Part shown: positions 1 to 8,868 of the stretch, in pieces
Numbering within the stretch: position 1 is the stretch's first letter
Layout of the letters: each line of letters begins with the position of its first letter
Assembly (NCBI GenBank): GCA_002928395.1
Contig: PEQZ01000014.1
Span: 1 to 37,514 of the forward strand
Origin: Hyphomicrobium sp.
GTDB taxonomy: Bacteria; Pseudomonadota; Alphaproteobacteria; Rhizobiales; Hyphomicrobiaceae
DNA length: 37,514 bases
Reading direction: 5' to 3'
The notes under the pieces: generated by a model
Databases searched by the model: none
Told to the model about the DNA's origin: nothing
Seen by the model: only the letters and a program-made list of their open reading frames with translations
Made by a program: the position numbers and the translations under genes

Positions 1-423
1 GTTTCCGCGCCGCGGATTGCAGTGGCGGGTCTCAATCCGCACGCGGGAGAGAACGGCAGCATCGGCACCGAAGATCGCGACACGATCGCGCCCGCAATCG
101 CCGCCATGGCAGAGCGAGGGCTCGACGTCACCGGCCCCTATCCCGCCGACACGATGTTCCATGCCGCGGCCCGCAGCCGTTATGATGCCGCCATCGCCAT
201 GTATCACGATCAGGCGCTTATCCCGATCAAGACGCTGGCTTTCGATACCGGGGTCAACGTCACGCTCGGACTGCCGTTCGTCCGCACGTCGCCCGACCAC
301 GGCACGGCTTTCGACATCGCGGCCGGCGGAACCGCATCGCCCGAGAGCCTCATCGCGGCGCTTCATCTCGCGAGCCGCATGGTCACCGCCCGCGCTCGTG
401 CCCAGCACGGCATTCGACCATGA
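1..423 (+). CDS. pdxA: 4-hydroxythreonine-4-phosphate dehydrogenase PdxA, 3' part only
   Basis: This is the C-terminal 140 residues of PdxA; the 5' part lies left of the window and the frame is open from base 1. PdxA oxidises 4-hydroxythreonine-4-phosphate with NAD on the route to pyridoxal phosphate. Visible family signatures are [10 protein letters not shown] near the cut, [10 protein letters not shown] (metal-binding His and Asp) and [13 protein letters not shown] near the C-terminus. The stop overlaps the rsmA start as ATGA, so the two are translationally coupled, an order (pdxA-rsmA) common in proteobacteria. A GTG at 22 is an internal codon, not the start. Confidence 0.95.
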   Translation, partial: VSAPRIAVAGLNPHAGENGSIGTEDRDTIAPAIAAMAERGLDVTGPYPADTMFHAAARSRYDAAIAMYHDQALIPIKTLAFDTGVNVTLGLPFVRTSPDHGTAFDIAAGGTASPESLIAALHLASRMVTARARAQHGIRP

Positions 424-1355
424 CCGCCGGTGAGGACGACAATCTCGAGGCGCCGGTTGCCGTCGAGGCTGGTCTACGAACCGGGCCGAGCCCAGACGGA
501 CTGCCGCCATTGCGCGACGTGATCAAAACACACGGGTTGGCTGCCAAAAAGAGCCTGGGCCAGAACTTTATTCTGGACCTCAACCTGACGCGCCGCATCG
601 CTCGTGCTGCGGGGCCGCTCCAAGGGCGGACGGCGGTCGAAGTGGGGCCCGGCCCCGGCGGTCTGACGCGGGCGCTGCTGCTCGAAGGCGCCGGTCGCGT
701 CATCGCTGTCGAACGCGACGACCGCTGCCTCCCGGCGCTTGCCGAGATCGCCCAGCGGTATCCCGGTCAGCTCGACGTGATCGCCGGCGACGCACTCGAC
801 GCCAACTGGCCGTCGCTATTGGGACATGCGGATCGTCGAGCGGTGATCGTTGCCAATCTCCCGTATTCCGTCGCAACGATGCTGCTGATCGGCTGGCTTG
901 AAACCCAGCCGTGGCCGCCCTGGTACGACCGTATGCTGCTGATGTTCCAGCGGGAGGTCGCCGACCGCATCGTCGCCGAACCAGGAAACAAGGCCTATGG
1001 CCGTCTCGCTGTCATATCCCAGTGGCGTACGGTTCCACGGATCGTATTGAGTTTGAAACCCGAGGCCTTCACGCCGCCGCCGAAGGTCGCCTCGGCGGTC
1101 GTCGAGTTCGTGCCCCGCCCGACACCCAACCCACCCGCGTCCGTGAAAGTTCTGGGGCGGGTCACCGCAGCCGCCTTCGGCCAGCGCCGCAAGATGCTGC
1201 GGGCCAGCCTCAAGCAGCTCGTGTCTGACCCCGAAGCGCTGCTGGATGCGGCCGGCATCGCTTCGTCGCTGCGGGCCGAGCAGCTGACGGTCGCCGACTT
1301 CGCCCGCCTTGCCTATATCTTCGAGCGCTGGCCAGGTTCGGCGCATGGCATTTGA
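420..1355 (+). CDS. rsmA: 16S rRNA (adenine1518-N6/adenine1519-N6)-dimethyltransferase RsmA (KsgA)
   Basis: RsmA dimethylates two adjacent adenines in the 3' terminal hairpin of 16S rRNA during small-subunit maturation, using S-adenosylmethionine. The 311 residues contain the [10 protein letters not shown] motif (44-53), the SAM-binding [11 protein letters not shown] (73-83) and the catalytic NLPY (146-149). The C-terminal part carries [12 protein letters not shown], typical of the family. A poorly conserved N-terminal extension of about 30 residues precedes the methyltransferase core. The start is the ATG overlapping the pdxA stop. It converges on gmk with only 25 bp between the stops. Identification is firm. 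Confidence 0.97.
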   Translation: MTAGEDDNLEAPVAVEAGLRTGPSPDGLPPLRDVIKTHGLAAKKSLGQNFILDLNLTRRIARAAGPLQGRTAVEVGPGPGGLTRALLLEGAGRVIAVERDDRCLPALAEIAQRYPGQLDVIAGDALDANWPSLLGHADRRAVIVANLPYSVATMLLIGWLETQPWPPWYDRMLLMFQREVADRIVAEPGNKAYGRLAVISQWRTVPRIVLSLKPEAFTPPPKVASAVVEFVPRPTPNPPASVKVLGRVTAAAFGQRRKMLRASLKQLVSDPEALLDAAGIASSLRAEQLTVADFARLAYIFERWPGSAHGI

Positions 1356-1380
1356 CGCCACAGCGAACCTGGGCAGTTGA

Positions 1381-2046
1381 TCACAGCGATTTCTGCATCT
1401 CGCGCACGAACGCGGTGAGGCCGGTCTGCCGGTCCCGGCGCACCCGTTCCGCCGCCAGGATCGCCTCCAGGCTGGCGAGGCTCTTGTCCACGTCGGCGTT
1501 GATCACGACATAATCGTATTCCGCCCAGTGGCTGATCTCGGCTGATGCCGCCGCCATGCGGCGCGCGACGACCTCGACCGGGTCCTGATTGCGGCCGCGC
1601 AGCCGCTCTTCGAGGGCCGGCCCGGAAGGGGGCAGAATGAAGATCCGCACCAGATCGCCCGCCATCTTCTCGGCGAGCTGCTGGGCGCCCTGCCAGTCGA
1701 TGTCGAACAGCACGTCGCGGCCCTCGCGCACGGCCGCCTCGACCGGCTGACGGGGTGTACCGTAGTGATTGCCGAACACCTGCGCCCACTCGAGCAACTC
1801 TCCGCCGTCTCGCATTCCCGAGAAGCGGGCCGCGTCGACAAAGACGTAGTCCTGGCCATCGACCTCGCCCGGACGCGGCTTGCGGGTGGTAACCGAAACC
1901 GACATCGCAATGTCCTTATCCACCTCCAGCAGCCGTCGTGCGAGAGTGGTCTTGCCGGCGCCCGACGGCGACGACAGCACGAAGAGAAGCCCGCGGCGGG
2001 CGATAGGACCCGATGACAGTGGTTGGGGGGAAGGTCCGTTGTTCAT
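1381..2046 (-). CDS. gmk: Guanylate kinase
   Basis: Guanylate kinase phosphorylates GMP to GDP with ATP. The 221 residues show the P-loop PSGAGKTT (27-34), the GMP-binding SVSVTTRKPRPGEVDGQDY segment just after it, and DIDWQGAQQ further on. Length fits the family, with a short proline-rich N-terminal extension. The ATG overlaps the stop of the upstream yicC gene by four bases (ATGA at 2043-2046), so the pair is translationally coupled. It is the last gene of the minus-strand fab-mltG-yicC-gmk block and ends facing rsmA. Confidence 0.97.
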   Translation of the reverse strand: MNNGPSPQPLSSGPIARRGLLFVLSSPSGAGKTTLARRLLEVDKDIAMSVSVTTRKPRPGEVDGQDYVFVDAARFSGMRDGGELLEWAQVFGNHYGTPRQPVEAAVREGRDVLFDIDWQGAQQLAEKMAGDLVRIFILPPSGPALEERLRGRNQDPVEVVARRMAAASAEISHWAEYDYVVINADVDKSLASLEAILAAERVRRDRQTGLTAFVREMQKSL

Positions 2047-2930
2047 TCGATGTTCTGCACCTGCTCGCGCATCTGATCGATCACGGTCTTGAGAGCGAGG
2101 CCTGCGCGCGTGCTGTCGGGGTCCGCAGCCTTCGAACAGAGCGTATTGGCCTCGCGGTTGAACTCCTGGGCAAGGAAGTCGAGTTTGCGGCCGACAGCGC
2201 CCGGCTCTGCCAGCAACTCGCGCGCCGCCTCGATGTGCGTCCGCAGACGCGTCAATTCTTCTTCGACATCGGCACGCGTCGCAGCCAGCACCGCCTCCTG
2301 AGCGAGCCGCTGGGGATCGAGCACCGATGAACTTTCCACCAGCCGCGCGACCTGTTCGGCGAGGCGCGACTTGACCGCTTCGATGGTACGGCCCGGAGCC
2401 TTCTCGACGATGCCGACCTGGCGGTCGATCTCAGCGAGCTGCGCGGCCATGATGTCTTCCAGCCGGCGCCCCTCTCCCTGGCGGGCGGACACGAGCCCGT
2501 CGAGCGCGGCGTCAAGGCTCGCCAGCAACGCCGAGTTTCGCGCGGCGATGGTGGCGTCGTCTTCGACGGGTTCCGTGATCTCGAGCACGCCTCGCAAAGA
2601 AAGCACGGCTTCCGGGCGCACGCGATCGCTTCCCGTCAGTTGCCGGACGCGATCGATCGCCGTCAGTACCTGGGCAAGTGCGACCTCGTTGAGCCTGATG
2701 TGCGTGGCACCACCCTCGCGCTGCAGGCTGAGATTGACGGTGACGCTGCCGCGTACCATGCGTTTGCCAACCGCTTCCCGAACCGTCGGCTCGAGATGGT
2801 CGTATCCCGGCGGCAACCGGAGCCGCACGTCGAGCCCACGGCCGTTGACGCTCCGCGCCTCCCAGTGCCACGTCACCCCCGACAACGCCCCGTCGGTGCG
2901 CGCGAAGCCTGTCATGCTCTTGAGGGACAT
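2043..2930 (-). CDS. YicC/YloC-family endoribonuclease
   Basis: This gene encodes a protein of about 295 residues of the YicC/YloC family (YicC-like N-terminal domain followed by DUF1732). Members in Escherichia coli and Bacillus subtilis have been described as endoribonucleases. The start is placed at 2930 because the product then begins MSLKSMTGFAR, the family hallmark; an upstream in-frame start at 2981 would add 17 residues that look non-native. The C-terminal segment KLDFLAQEFNREANTL and the stretch ending in MREQVQNIE are also characteristic. It sits between mltG and gmk, overlapping gmk by four bases. No strong Shine-Dalgarno sequence is visible. Confidence 0.93.
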   Translation of the reverse strand: MSLKSMTGFARTDGALSGVTWHWEARSVNGRGLDVRLRLPPGYDHLEPTVREAVGKRMVRGSVTVNLSLQREGGATHIRLNEVALAQVLTAIDRVRQLTGSDRVRPEAVLSLRGVLEITEPVEDDATIAARNSALLASLDAALDGLVSARQGEGRRLEDIMAAQLAEIDRQVGIVEKAPGRTIEAVKSRLAEQVARLVESSSVLDPQRLAQEAVLAATRADVEEELTRLRTHIEAARELLAEPGAVGRKLDFLAQEFNREANTLCSKAADPDSTRAGLALKTVIDQMREQVQNIE

Positions 2931-3167
2931 GGATGATTGCCGGTTTGAGCGAAGTCGGTCTGGCGATAGGCGCGGCCGCATCGGCAGCCTGGGGAACTGG
3001 CCGGAACCTAGCTCGTATGACGTTCCAACTCAACACGCGGGAAATGCGGAATGAGTAGCCCATGGGGCTTACAGCAGGACGGTTGCTGGCGATCGGGATG
3101 TGCCCTGTCGCGCGCCACGTCGGCGGCCAGGCGCCCATTCGGTCGCGCGCGCCCTAGTCAAACGTCA

Positions 3168-4523
3168 CTATTGCTTCTTGGGCTTGCGGATGGGCAAGGG
3201 AACGCCTGTCGCGCTGGCCGCGATCGGCGCCGTCGTGGCCGCGAGGGCGGATGCCGCCACATCAGGTGGCGAAGTCTCGGCGCCCGGAATCGGCAACGCC
3301 TGAGCATCCACCGCGCCGCTTGCCGTGGGGGATGCCGGCGCCGGTCGGGAAACCGCGCGGGTCTGCGCTTGTTGCTCTTGCCTGGCGCGAATGTCTTTTT
3401 CGACCTTGCGCCAGTTTTGCACGGCGGCGTTGTGCTCTTTCAGGGTGTCGGAAAACGTGTGACCGCCCGTACCATCGGCGACGAAGAAGAGATCGGTGGT
3501 CTTGGCCGGGTTGAGCGTCGCTTCGATCGCCGGACGACCGGGATTGCTGATGGGCCCGGGGGGCAAGCCGTCGATTGTGTACGTGTTGTAGGCAGTCTTC
3601 GTATCGATGTCCGAACGGGTGATTGGCCGGCCGAGCGCCCCCTGCCCGCCTGCGATCCCGTACACGATCGTCGGATCGGATTGGAGGCGCATACCCTTGC
3701 GCAACCGGTTCACAAACACAGCGGCCACGCGTTCGCGCTCGTCGGCCTTGCCGGTTTCCTTCTCGACGATCGACGCCAGCACGACCGCCTGCTCGATGGT
3801 TGCGATCGGCAGATCCTTGGCGCGCCTGTCCCACAACCCGGTCAAGAACTTCTGCTGCTCCGACTGCATACGCTCGATCAAGTCTTGCCGCGACATGCCT
3901 TTGGAGAAGCGATAGGTATCGGGCATCAGCGAGCCTTCAGCCGGAATCTGCGCAATCTCGCCGCTGAGGTTGGGCTCGGCCATGATCCGTTCGACGATCT
4001 GTTGGCTGGTCAAACCCTCGGGGATGGTGAGCTTGGCAAGTACCGACTTGCCCTCTGTCAACGTTTCGAGCACCTGGCGCATGGTCGCGCCTTTCTTGAT
4101 CTCATACTCTCCCGCCTTCAACTCGACGTTCTTCTTCGAGGAAGCGTAGCCCTGGATGATATGTCCGGCGACGAACGCCCAGCGGCTTGAGATGAAGCCT
4201 TCCTTCTCGAGCCGGGCAGCCGTCTGGACCCTGCCTTCGCCTTTGGGTACCGGAAAGGTGCGCGTGACGTCGAGGGGACCCGGACTTTCGAATTGGTGGT
4301 TGAGCAGAAGTGCAAGGGTGCCGATGGCACCCATCACCACGAGTACAACGGTCAGAAAACCGCTTACGACACGCGCGATCTTGGTCATGATTCGAGACGG
4401 CTCCCGGTGGCGCGGCCCCTTTGGTCTCACAGGGGCCCGTGTTGGCTCCAGCGCTTCGGCCGGGCTACGGGGTCGGTTGTTGCCTGCCTGCGGCACTTTC
4501 GTTTCGGCGCGGAGATTGCTCAT
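3168..4523 (-). CDS. mltG: Endolytic murein transglycosylase MltG
   Basis: MltG cleaves nascent peptidoglycan strands inside the glycan chain and is thought to set glycan length. The 451-residue product has a basic, proline-rich cytoplasmic N-terminus (1-48), one membrane segment (about 50-74) and then the YceG domain. The catalytic glutamate is expected at E254 in SIVEKETG, followed by RLRKGMRLQSDPTIVYG and YNTYTIDGLPPGPISNPG. The C-terminus is Ala/Pro-rich and ends in basic residues. An alternative start at 4388 (MTKIARVV) would place the membrane segment directly at the N-terminus; neither start has a convincing ribosome site. It lies downstream of fabF, separated by 366 bp. Confidence 0.95.
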   Translation of the reverse strand: MSNLRAETKVPQAGNNRPRSPAEALEPTRAPVRPKGPRHREPSRIMTKIARVVSGFLTVVLVVMGAIGTLALLLNHQFESPGPLDVTRTFPVPKGEGRVQTAARLEKEGFISSRWAFVAGHIIQGYASSKKNVELKAGEYEIKKGATMRQVLETLTEGKSVLAKLTIPEGLTSQQIVERIMAEPNLSGEIAQIPAEGSLMPDTYRFSKGMSRQDLIERMQSEQQKFLTGLWDRRAKDLPIATIEQAVVLASIVEKETGKADERERVAAVFVNRLRKGMRLQSDPTIVYGIAGGQGALGRPITRSDIDTKTAYNTYTIDGLPPGPISNPGRPAIEATLNPAKTTDLFFVADGTGGHTFSDTLKEHNAAVQNWRKVEKDIRARQEQQAQTRAVSRPAPASPTASGAVDAQALPIPGAETSPPDVAASALAATTAPIAASATGVPLPIRKPKKQ

Positions 4524-4783
4524 CGGCAGTAGCGCATCCCGAACGTTTGACGTCGATCCAGTCCAATCGCCCGCGCTTGGCGTCGTCGTGGGCAGAAATC
4601 AGCTATCAGCTGACCCGACACGGCACCAAACAGGCAAACTTCCCCTGGGCAGAGTAGCCGGAAATATGGCGAAAGCCCGAACGCGGCATCCGATCCGCCA
4701 GAAGGCACCGCTCGTGCGCGAGTGTAGCGCATCCGACGTCTGGTCCCCGCTCGCGGCGGGCACAAAAACCAAACGTCAGATTC

Positions 4784-4876
4784 AAACATCACGCTCGAAC
4801 ACAGCCTTGCTGGTGTTTCTTGTGGTTCCGACATTTGGGTCCCGGCGCAGCGCCGTTCGGAGCAAATGTCGGAACC
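4784..4876 (+). repeat. Dispersed repeat, copy A (downstream of fabF)
   Basis: This 93-bp stretch aligns by eye with the minus strand of 37224-37314. Both begin AAAC, share CTCGAA, TTGCT, GTGTT and TTGTGGTTC blocks, and end in the identical GCAAATGTCGGAACC. About two-thirds of positions look the same. Neither copy is inside a credible coding region. In this copy the second half folds into a long hairpin. The family is not one I can name. Confidence 0.6.
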
Positions 4877-4877
4877 A
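4823..4877 (-). terminator. Perfect 15-bp inverted repeat just downstream of fabF
   Basis: TGGTTCCGACATTTG (4823-4837) is exactly complementary to 4863-4877, with a 25-base loop that contains a second small hairpin (CGGCG/CGCCG). It begins about a dozen bases past the fabF stop, where a terminator or mRNA-stabilising hairpin of the fab operon would sit. There is no obvious U-tract, so intrinsic termination is uncertain. It belongs to dispersed repeat copy A. Confidence 0.5.
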
Positions 4878-4889
4878 TAAGGACTCCGA

Positions 4890-6152
4890 CTATGCTACGC
4901 GACGCAGCACGAGAGAGGCATTCGTCCCGCCGAACCCGAACGAATTGGAGAGCACGGTGTCGATCTGGCGGGGCTGCGCGACGTGGGCCACGAGGTCGAT
5001 CGAGGTCTGAACGGATGGATTGTCGAGGTTGAGCGTCGGCGGGGCGACGTTGTCGCGGATTGCCAGGACTGAGAATACCGCTTCCACGGAGCCGGCCGCG
5101 CCAAGCAGGTGCCCAATGGCCGACTTGGTAGAGGACATCGCGAGTTTACCCCCGGCATTGCCGAACAGCCGCTCAACTGCGCCAAGTTCGATTTCGTCGC
5201 CCATCGGGGTCGAGGTGCCGTGCGCATTCACGTAATCAATATCACTCGGCTGGATGCCGGCTCGCTTGATGGCGGCCTTCATGCACCGGAAAGCACCATC
5301 CCCGCTCTCGGCCGGCGCCGTAATATGATAGGCATCACCGGAGAGGCCGTAGCCGACGATCTCGGCGTAGATTTTGGCACCGCGGGCCTTGGCGTGCTCG
5401 AAGTCCTCGATCACCACGATGCCCGCCCCCTCACCCATGACGAAACCGTCGCGGTCTTTGTCATAAGGGCGTGATGCCTCCTGCGGGCGGTCGTTGAACC
5501 CGGTCGAGAGCGCGCGGCAGGCGGCAAAACCCGCCATTGCAATCCGGCAGATCGGGCTTTCGCTACCGCCGGCGACCATCACGTCGGCATCGCCAAGTGC
5601 GACCAGACGAGCCGCGTCGCCGATCGCGTGGGCGCCCGTCGAGCAGGCCGTGACCACGGCGTGATTGGGACCCTTCAACTGATGCTTTATCGAGACGTAG
5701 CCGGACGCCAGATTGATGAGGCGGCCCGGAATAAAGAACGGGCTGATCCGGCGCGGACCCTTTTCTGCGAGGAGGAGCGAAGTCTCCGCAATGCCCGCAA
5801 GGCCGCCGATGCCTGAACCGATCAGAACGCCAGCCCGCTCCTTTTCGTCGTCGGTCCTCGGCTTGAAGCCCGAATCGGCGAGCGCCTGATCCGCCGCCGC
5901 CATCGCGTAGATTATGAAATCGTCGACCTTGCGCTGTTCTTTCGGCTCCATCCAGTCATTCGGATTGAAGGTGCCGTTCGAGCCATCGCCGCGTGGGATG
6001 AAGGCGGCGATCTGGCACGTGATGTCGGCGACTTCGAACTCGGAGATTCGGCGGGCGCCGTTCTTTCCGGCTAGAAGTGCAGACCACGTCGCCTCGACGC
6101 CGCAACCGAGCGGCGTGACCAGTCCAAGTCCAGTAATGACGACACGGCGCAT
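4890..6152 (-). CDS. fabF: Beta-ketoacyl-ACP synthase II (FabF)
   Basis: FabF performs the chain-extending Claisen condensation between acyl-ACP and malonyl-ACP. The 420 residues begin MRRVVITGLGLVTPLG, as usual for the family. The catalytic triad is visible: Cys170 in TACSTGAHA, His311 in NAHGTSTPMGD and His348 in KSAIGHLLGAAG. The C-terminus carries NSFGFGGTNASLVL. A ribosome site (GGGAGAAG) lies just upstream of the ATG at 6152. It follows acpP by 298 bp on the same strand, so acpP and fabF may share a transcript, an arrangement common in bacteria. Downstream is the inverted repeat at 4823-4877. Confidence 0.97.
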   Translation of the reverse strand: MRRVVITGLGLVTPLGCGVEATWSALLAGKNGARRISEFEVADITCQIAAFIPRGDGSNGTFNPNDWMEPKEQRKVDDFIIYAMAAADQALADSGFKPRTDDEKERAGVLIGSGIGGLAGIAETSLLLAEKGPRRISPFFIPGRLINLASGYVSIKHQLKGPNHAVVTACSTGAHAIGDAARLVALGDADVMVAGGSESPICRIAMAGFAACRALSTGFNDRPQEASRPYDKDRDGFVMGEGAGIVVIEDFEHAKARGAKIYAEIVGYGLSGDAYHITAPAESGDGAFRCMKAAIKRAGIQPSDIDYVNAHGTSTPMGDEIELGAVERLFGNAGGKLAMSSTKSAIGHLLGAAGSVEAVFSVLAIRDNVAPPTLNLDNPSVQTSIDLVAHVAQPRQIDTVLSNSFGFGGTNASLVLRRVA

Positions 6153-6450
6153 TCAACTTCTCCCGAGCAATCGCCGCGAAGGGCGAGGTCGACCTGAGCC
6201 CATAGCGCGCGTTGAGCCCGGGTCTGCGATGGGCCTTCTTGGCGTGGGCCTCAGCTACTCAGACTAGATCGGGAACGCGCAACCCCGTCGGAGGAAACAC
6301 GCCGTCCATGAGCGGTCCAGGCGGCATCCCCCAACGGAACAACCGAAGTTGCGGATGAGCCGACCAACTTGGACCGCCACCAACCTTTTGGGATCTAAAC
6401 TTTCGAACCCGCTCGATGCCACGGCCACACGTTGAGCTGAGACGACGGGC

Positions 6451-6696
6451 TCAAGCCGCGGTGCTTGCGTTCTTTTCCAGAAACTTCACGGCATCACCGA
6501 CGGTCAGGATGTGCTCCGCGGCATCGTCCGGAATCTCGCAGCCGAACTCTTCCTCAAACGCCATGACGAGTTCGACCGTGTCCAAGCTGTCGGCGCCAAG
6601 ATCATCGATGAAGCTCGCGTTCTCGGCCACTTTTTCAGCCTCGACGCCGAGATGCTCGATCACGATCTTCTTCACGCGCTCTGCGACATCGCTCAT
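6451..6696 (-). CDS. acpP: Acyl carrier protein
   Basis: AcpP carries growing fatty acyl chains on a 4'-phosphopantetheine arm. The 81-residue acidic protein has the attachment motif [10 protein letters not shown] with the modified serine at Ser37, followed by [11 protein letters not shown], the helix II recognition surface. The product ends in a short Lys-Asn-Ala tail. An AAGGGG sequence lies just upstream of the ATG. It is placed between fabG and fabF, with 351 bp separating it from fabG, so it probably has its own promoter, consistent with the high expression usual for this gene. Confidence 0.97.
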   Translation of the reverse strand: MSDVAERVKKIVIEHLGVEAEKVAENASFIDDLGADSLDTVELVMAFEEEFGCEIPDDAAEHILTVGDAVKFLEKNASTAA

Positions 6697-7047
6697 ATTC
6701 GCTGTCCCCTTGTTGTCCTAGTTCCAGTTCCAGATCGGCCACGACGGCGCGATTCTGGATCAAATGTTTGTTCGTTCCGCGCCCTTCTACCAGGGTCGAG
6801 TGCGCCGTCGCACCGCCCCACCCGACGCGGCTATCAGAGTCCCCCGCGCGTGACTGCGCTGAAGTCGGAGCAGCATGGGTTTTTCCCCAGCTTCAACGCC
6901 CGAAAACCGAGGGTCGTTAACACACTTCCATACCCTTGGCCAGCGCTGGCCGAGCAACGATATCACCCCGCTCAACGCAAACATGTGCCTTGGTTTCGGG
7001 CGACAGGCTGAGTTCGAGCCAATTTGGACGATTAACCATTCTCTGCG
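6697..7047. other. Intergenic region between fabG and acpP
   Basis: These 351 bp contain no credible gene. A perfect 14-bp palindrome, GGCCAGCGCTGGCC, lies at 6938-6951, roughly 100 bp past the fabG stop. The segment near acpP should contain its promoter; a TTGATC hexamer on the minus strand is a weak candidate for a -35 box, but no matching -10 box is convincing. Confidence 0.5.
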
Positions 7048-7794
7048 TCACACCATCGCCATGCCGCCGTTGATGTGCAGTGTTTGGCCGGTGATGTAGC
7101 CGCCCTCGTTACTGGCGAGGTAGAGCGCGCCCGCGGCGATATCCTCAGGCGAGCCGAATCGCTGGGCCGGAATCATTTTCGAGATTTCCTCGGTCTGCTT
7201 GTCGTTCAGAACGTCGGTCATCGCCGTTTTGATAAAGCCCGGCGCGATGCAGTTGGCAGTGATGCCGCGGGAGGCGACCTCGCGCGCCAGAGATTTGGTC
7301 ATGCCGATCATCCCGGCCTTGGACGCCGCATAGTTGCCTTGACCAGGATTGCCGAACACGCCCGAGACCGACGCGATGTTGATGATGCGGCCATAGCCCG
7401 TCTTCGAGCGCATCATGTGACGCGATCCCGCTCGGCACAGCATGAACGTCGAGGTGAGATTGACCGCGATGACGTCGTCCCACTGCTCGTCCTTCATCAC
7501 CATGAACAGGTTGTCCTTGGTGAGCCCGGCATTGTTGACGATGATATCGAGGCGGCCGCCCAGCGCCTTGACAGCCTCATCAATGAGCTTGGCCACCTGC
7601 GCCCGGTCGGCGAGGTCGCAAGGTACGACGACGGCGCGGTCGCCGAGCTCGGCCTCGAGGGCATCGAGCTTGTCGACTTTGCGGCCGGAAATGGCGACCG
7701 TGGCACCCGCCTTGTGGAAGGCGCGCGCGATGGCTTCTCCGATGCCGCCCGTGGCGCCGGTGACCAATGCCGTTTTGCCCGTGAGATCGAACAT
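7048..7794 (-). CDS. fabG: 3-oxoacyl-ACP reductase FabG
   Basis: FabG is the NADPH-dependent reductase of beta-ketoacyl-ACP in type II fatty acid synthesis. The 248-residue short-chain dehydrogenase has the cofactor motif VTGATGGIGEA (11-21), NNAG at 87-90, and the catalytic Ser142, Tyr155 and Lys159 (YAASK). The C-terminus GGYITGQTLHINGGMAM is typical of FabG rather than a generic SDR. The start lies 7 bp after the fabD stop, so both genes are one operon. The neighbours fabD and acpP support true FabG rather than a catabolic paralog. Confidence 0.97.
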   Translation of the reverse strand: MFDLTGKTALVTGATGGIGEAIARAFHKAGATVAISGRKVDKLDALEAELGDRAVVVPCDLADRAQVAKLIDEAVKALGGRLDIIVNNAGLTKDNLFMVMKDEQWDDVIAVNLTSTFMLCRAGSRHMMRSKTGYGRIINIASVSGVFGNPGQGNYAASKAGMIGMTKSLAREVASRGITANCIAPGFIKTAMTDVLNDKQTEEISKMIPAQRFGSPEDIAAGALYLASNEGGYITGQTLHINGGMAMV

Positions 7795-7801
7795 AGGTGT
7801 T

Positions 7802-8749
7802 TCACCCTTTCAGTGCTTTGGTTGCGGCTTCGATGTCGGTCGGCGATCCGATCGACGCAGCCTCGAATGATTTTTCAATTCTTTTGACGAGACCAGCCAG
7901 GACCTTGCCGTGTCCGATCTCGAACACATGCGTAATGCCATGAGCCGACATGAACGCAACGCTTTCGCGCCAGCGAACCGTGCCTGTCACCTGTTCGACC
8001 AGGCGGCGCCGGATTTCGGCCGGGTCGCTGATGGGGGTGGCGAGCACGTTGGCGATGACTGGGACGGCTGGGGGCTTGATGTCGACGTTGGCCAATGCTT
8101 CGGCCATCGCATCGGCCGCAGGTTGCATCAGCGCACAATGGAACGGGGCCGAGACGGGCAGCGGCAGCGCGCGACGAACACCGAAAGCCTTGCCGACATC
8201 GGCGACGCGGTCGATCGCCGACTTGTGGCCCGAAAGCACGACCTGTGTCGGCTCGTTGTCGTTGGCGACCTGACAGACCTCGCCTCGAGAAGCGGCCTCG
8301 GCGACTTTCAAGGCGACATCCATGCCCACGCCCAAAAGTGCGACCATCGCGCCCTGGCCGACGGGAACCGCCCTCTGCATGGCTTGGCCGCGCAGCTTGA
8401 GCAGTCGCGCGGTATCGGACAGCGTGATGGCTCCAGCGGCAGCCAGGGCCGAGTATTCACCGAGTGAATGTCCGGCTACGAGCTCGACATGGGCCGGCAA
8501 CGAAAAGCCAAGTTCACGCTCGAGCACGCGCATCACGGCCATGGACACCGCCATCAGCGCCGGCTGAGCGTTCTCGGTCAGCGTCAGTGCGTCCTTGGGA
8601 CCGTCCCACATGAGCGCGGACAGCTTCTGGCCGAGTGCCGCGTCGACTTCGTCGAACACCTCGCGGGCCGCCGGAAACTGAGCCGCGAGTTCGCGACCCA
8701 TCCCGACATCCTGGCTTCCCTGCCCGGGGAATACGAATGCTTTAGCCAT
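7802..8749 (-). CDS. fabD: Malonyl-CoA:ACP transacylase FabD
   Basis: FabD loads malonyl from CoA onto ACP to feed chain elongation. The 315-residue product begins MAKAFVFPGQGSQDVGMG when the start is set at 8749, which matches the family; a longer in-frame start at 8854 would add 35 residues of no known domain and run into the divergent promoter region. Catalytic Ser95 is in GHSLGEYSAL, the substrate-binding arginine in KLRG (near 120), and catalytic His204 in APFHCALM. An AGAGG lies upstream of the start. It is the first gene of the fabD-fabG unit and is divergent from rpsF. Confidence 0.96.
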   Translation of the reverse strand: MAKAFVFPGQGSQDVGMGRELAAQFPAAREVFDEVDAALGQKLSALMWDGPKDALTLTENAQPALMAVSMAVMRVLERELGFSLPAHVELVAGHSLGEYSALAAAGAITLSDTARLLKLRGQAMQRAVPVGQGAMVALLGVGMDVALKVAEAASRGEVCQVANDNEPTQVVLSGHKSAIDRVADVGKAFGVRRALPLPVSAPFHCALMQPAADAMAEALANVDIKPPAVPVIANVLATPISDPAEIRRRLVEQVTGTVRWRESVAFMSAHGITHVFEIGHGKVLAGLVKRIEKSFEAASIGSPTDIEAATKALKG

Positions 8750-8794
8750 GCGGCGAGTGCCTCTCGAACGGTCCGTTGATCGTGGAGTTGCGGG

Positions 8795-8823
8795 CTGATG
8801 CACGCGCGATGGACGGGAGTCAA
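8795..8823 (-). promoter_or_regulatory. Possible fabD promoter
   Basis: On the minus strand a good -35 hexamer, TTGACT (8818-8823), is followed after 17 bases by CATCAG (8795-8800), a poor -10 match. Position, about 45 bp upstream of the fabD start, is suitable. The call rests mainly on the -35 box and is tentative. Confidence 0.3.
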
Positions 8824-8844
8824 GATGGCGCGCCAGACGTTTGA

Positions 8845-8868
8845 CCGAGGGCAACCGCTTGCCCTCGG
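8845..8868. promoter_or_regulatory. 10-bp dyad overlapping the rpsF -35 box (operator-like)
   Basis: CCGAGGGCAA (8845-8854) is followed after CCGC by its exact complement (8859-8868). The right arm includes the TTGCCC that would be the -35 hexamer of the rpsF promoter. No gene ends nearby and neither flank has a T-run, so a terminator is unlikely and an operator for a dimeric regulator is more natural. The regulator is unknown. Confidence 0.45.

Larger units (their letters stand above)
4524..4889. other. Intergenic region between fabF and mltG, non-coding
   Basis: These 366 bp hold no gene I can support. The part next to the fabF stop contains one copy of a dispersed repeat (4784-4876) that ends in a strong inverted repeat, listed separately. 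The remainder (4524-4783) presumably carries the mltG promoter, but I cannot place one with confidence. Confidence 0.6.

Noticed and set aside
3051-4190. Long plus-strand frame of 379 residues opposite mltG
   Set aside because: It lies antisense to a clear mltG with intact motifs and has an Arg/Gly/His-rich composition typical of shadow frames in GC-rich DNA.
6917-7039. CtrA-type sites (GTTAAC and TTAACCAT) between fabG and acpP
   Set aside because: The half-sites do not have the required TTAA-N7-TTAA spacing and lie far from the acpP start.
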